Origin: Chloroflexota bacterium
GTDB lineage: Bacteria; Chloroflexota; UBA11872
Direction of reading: 5' to 3'
Length of the DNA stretch: 6,564 nt
NCBI GenBank assembly: GCA_028875175.1
Contig: JAPPFO010000102.1
Location: 1-6,564, forward strand
The position numbers were made by a program, and so were the translations under genes. This document shows, in pieces, positions 5,373 through 6,564 of the stretch (position 1 is the first letter of the stretch; each line of letters starts with the position of its first letter). The notes beneath the pieces were generated by a model, which saw nothing but the letters and a program-made list of their open reading frames with translations, ran no database searches and was not told where the DNA came from.

Positions 5373-6098
5373 CTAGCTCCGGGCTGCGCGACGCGCGTCG
5401 GCCAGGGTGACGTCGCCTGTGTACAGCGCACGGCCAATGATGACCCCGGAAGCTCCCAGTTCCGCAAGCTCCGCCACGTCGTCTTTGCTGTGCACGCCGC
5501 CTGAGGCAATGACGTCAAGCTGGTGCCCGTGGCGTCGCACCAACTCAGCTGTTCCTTCAAAGTTTGGCTTGCCGAGCATGCCGTCGCGGTTCACATCGGT
5601 GAATACGAGCGCCGCCGCGCCCGCGTCGGCCGCGGTCGCGGCCAATTCCATTGCGCTAATCGAACTATCTTCAGCCCACGCTTCGATTGCGACTTGGCCA
5701 TTGCGCGCATCCACGCCAACAGCAATCTGACGTGGGTATGCGTCCACGGCAGCCGGAATGAGGCCGGGATCGCGCACGGCGGCGGTGCCAATGACAACGC
5801 GGGCCGCCCCGGCGTCAAGAACTTCGCGCACGGCTTGCATATCTCGGATGCCGCCGCCGACCTGCACGGGAACGGAGCCGGCGAGGTGGATAATTTCGTT
5901 TACGAGCGCACCGTGCGTGCGTACGGCGCGGCGCGCGGCGTCCAGATCCACAATGTGGATCCAGTCGGTCCCGCAGTCCAGGAAGTAGCGCACGGCGTCG
6001 CGTGGATCCTCGTAGAACATTGTCTCGCGGGCAAAGTCGCCCTGGATGAGGTTGACGCACTTGCCCCCGCGAATGTCGATCGCGGCGTAGATGTCCAT
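5373..6098 (-). CDS. hisA: ProFAR isomerase HisA
   Basis: HisA performs the Amadori-type isomerisation of ProFAR to PRFAR, the step just before the HisHF synthase. The 241-residue (beta/alpha)8 barrel is full length. Asp8 in AAIDIRGGK (5-13) and Asp130 in AVGVDARNG (126-134) match the general acid/base pair; VQVGGGIRD (79-87) and IASGGV (197-202) are the twin phosphate-binding sites, and FTDVNRDGM (166-174) corresponds to the 'TDI-DG' segment on the C-terminal half-barrel. Nothing suggests the bifunctional HisA/TrpF type (PriA): the arginine- and tryptophan-bearing loop (RGWTRDGG-like) expected there is absent. The ATG at 6098 lies three bases after the hisH stop with only a weak GAG-type ribosome site, so translation is probably coupled. 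HisA and HisF are homologous barrels and sit side by side as in many bacteria. Confidence 0.97.
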   Translation of the reverse strand: MDIYAAIDIRGGKCVNLIQGDFARETMFYEDPRDAVRYFLDCGTDWIHIVDLDAARRAVRTHGALVNEIIHLAGSVPVQVGGGIRDMQAVREVLDAGAARVVIGTAAVRDPGLIPAAVDAYPRQIAVGVDARNGQVAIEAWAEDSSISAMELAATAADAGAAALVFTDVNRDGMLGKPNFEGTAELVRRHGHQLDVIASGGVHSKDDVAELAELGASGVIIGRALYTGDVTLADARRAARS

Positions 6099-6101
6099 GC
6101 G

Positions 6102-6564
6102 TCAGGCGAACTCTGGCGCCGGAGTCTGGCCGGCCTGGCGGATGAAATTGGCGTAGATCCGAAGTCCCACAAGACCGCTCTTCTCGGGGTGAAACTGGGT
6201 TGCGTAGAGGTGGTCGCGGCGTACGACGCTGGTGAACTCCAGACCATAGTCGGTGCTGCCGGATATATAGGCCGCATCCGCTGGCCGGGCATAGTAGGAG
6301 TGCACGAAATAGAAGTTAGAGTCCTGCGGGACACCTGCGAACAGGGGCGAGTCCTCAACCTGCCGCACCTGATTCCAACCCATGTGCGGAACTTCCAAGC
6401 CCGCCGGAAAGCGAACGACTTCGCCCGGAAGCACGCCGAGGCACGGAGTCTCGTCGTCCTCCTCGCTGCGATCAAAGAGGACCTGGAGTCCCATGCAGAT
6501 CCCCAGATAGGGGACGCCGCGTGCGATGGCCGCAACAACCGGATCATCCACGCGTGCATTGCGC
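6102..6564 (-). CDS. hisH: Imidazole glycerol phosphate synthase glutaminase subunit HisH, 5'-truncated by window edge
   Basis: HisH is the class I glutaminase that hydrolyses glutamine and passes ammonia through the HisF barrel. About 154 C-terminal residues are visible; the frame stays open to the right edge, and the missing 50 or so residues would carry the first strand and the PGVG oxyanion segment. Counting from the in-frame GTG at 6551, the nucleophile is Cys19 in GVPYLGICMG, and the His and Glu of the triad are His121 and Glu123 in TQFHPEKSG. HMGWN (56-60) and FVHSYY (82-87) are typical HisH interface and core motifs. That internal GTG should not be taken as the start, because the sequence before it (RNAR) continues in frame and the family is near 200 residues. 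The gene ends with TGA three bases before hisA, making it first of the visible hisH-hisA-hisF run. Any promoter lies outside the window. Confidence 0.95.
   Translation of the reverse strand, partial: RNARVDDPVVAAIARGVPYLGICMGLQVLFDRSEEDDETPCLGVLPGEVVRFPAGLEVPHMGWNQVRQVEDSPLFAGVPQDSNFYFVHSYYARPADAAYISGSTDYGLEFTSVVRRDHLYATQFHPEKSGLVGLRIYANFIRQAGQTPAPEFA

Noticed and set aside
5373..6098. HisA as a bifunctional HisA/TrpF (PriA) enzyme
   Set aside because: The diagnostic loop with Arg and Trp is absent and the sequence matches ordinary HisA.

Overview
The window is about 6.6 kb of GC-rich, tightly packed bacterial DNA with no sign of mobile elements, CRISPR arrays, rRNA or tRNA. Gene content and base composition suggest an environmental, probably heterotrophic bacterium. 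An uncultured Chloroflexota is my best guess, but it rests only on the mix of families (sugar isomerase/epimerase, Gfo/Idh/MocA oxidoreductase, stand-alone MOSC protein, short hisHAF cluster) and should be treated as weak.

Layout. (1) Positions 1-145, minus strand: the first 48 codons of a class I amidotransferase-like hydrolase (peptidase C26, gamma-glutamyl-GABA hydrolase type), cut by the left edge. (2) 208-1484, plus strand: a two-gene unit of a sugar phosphate isomerase/epimerase TIM barrel and a stand-alone MOSC-domain protein, joined by a one-base stop/start overlap (TAGTG). (3) 1490-2599, minus strand: a Gfo/Idh/MocA oxidoreductase converging on the MOSC gene with only 5 bases between the stops; a bulged hairpin spans the junction. 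(4) 2822-4114, plus strand: a 12-helix MFS transporter resembling the GPH/SLC45 sugar carriers, divergent from the oxidoreductase across a 222-base spacer. (5) 4334-4444, plus strand: a 36-residue single-helix membrane protein with a strong Shine-Dalgarno. (6) 4590-6564, minus strand: a histidine-biosynthesis cluster read hisH-hisA-hisF, with hisH cut by the right edge and 3-base gaps between genes.

How the genes work together. The right third is housekeeping: HisA isomerises ProFAR to PRFAR, then HisH supplies ammonia to HisF, which makes imidazole glycerol phosphate and AICAR. The left two thirds look like accessory carbohydrate metabolism: an uptake carrier, an NAD(P)-dependent sugar oxidoreductase and a sugar isomerase/epimerase. 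That grouping is an inference from neighbourhood, since the genes are on different strands and form at least three transcription units.

I found no clearly new biological system. The items most worth a second look are the 36-residue membrane protein, the one-base coupling of a sugar isomerase to a MOSC protein, an arginine at position 19 of HisF where the family normally has lysine, and hairpins at gene ends that lack U-tracts.
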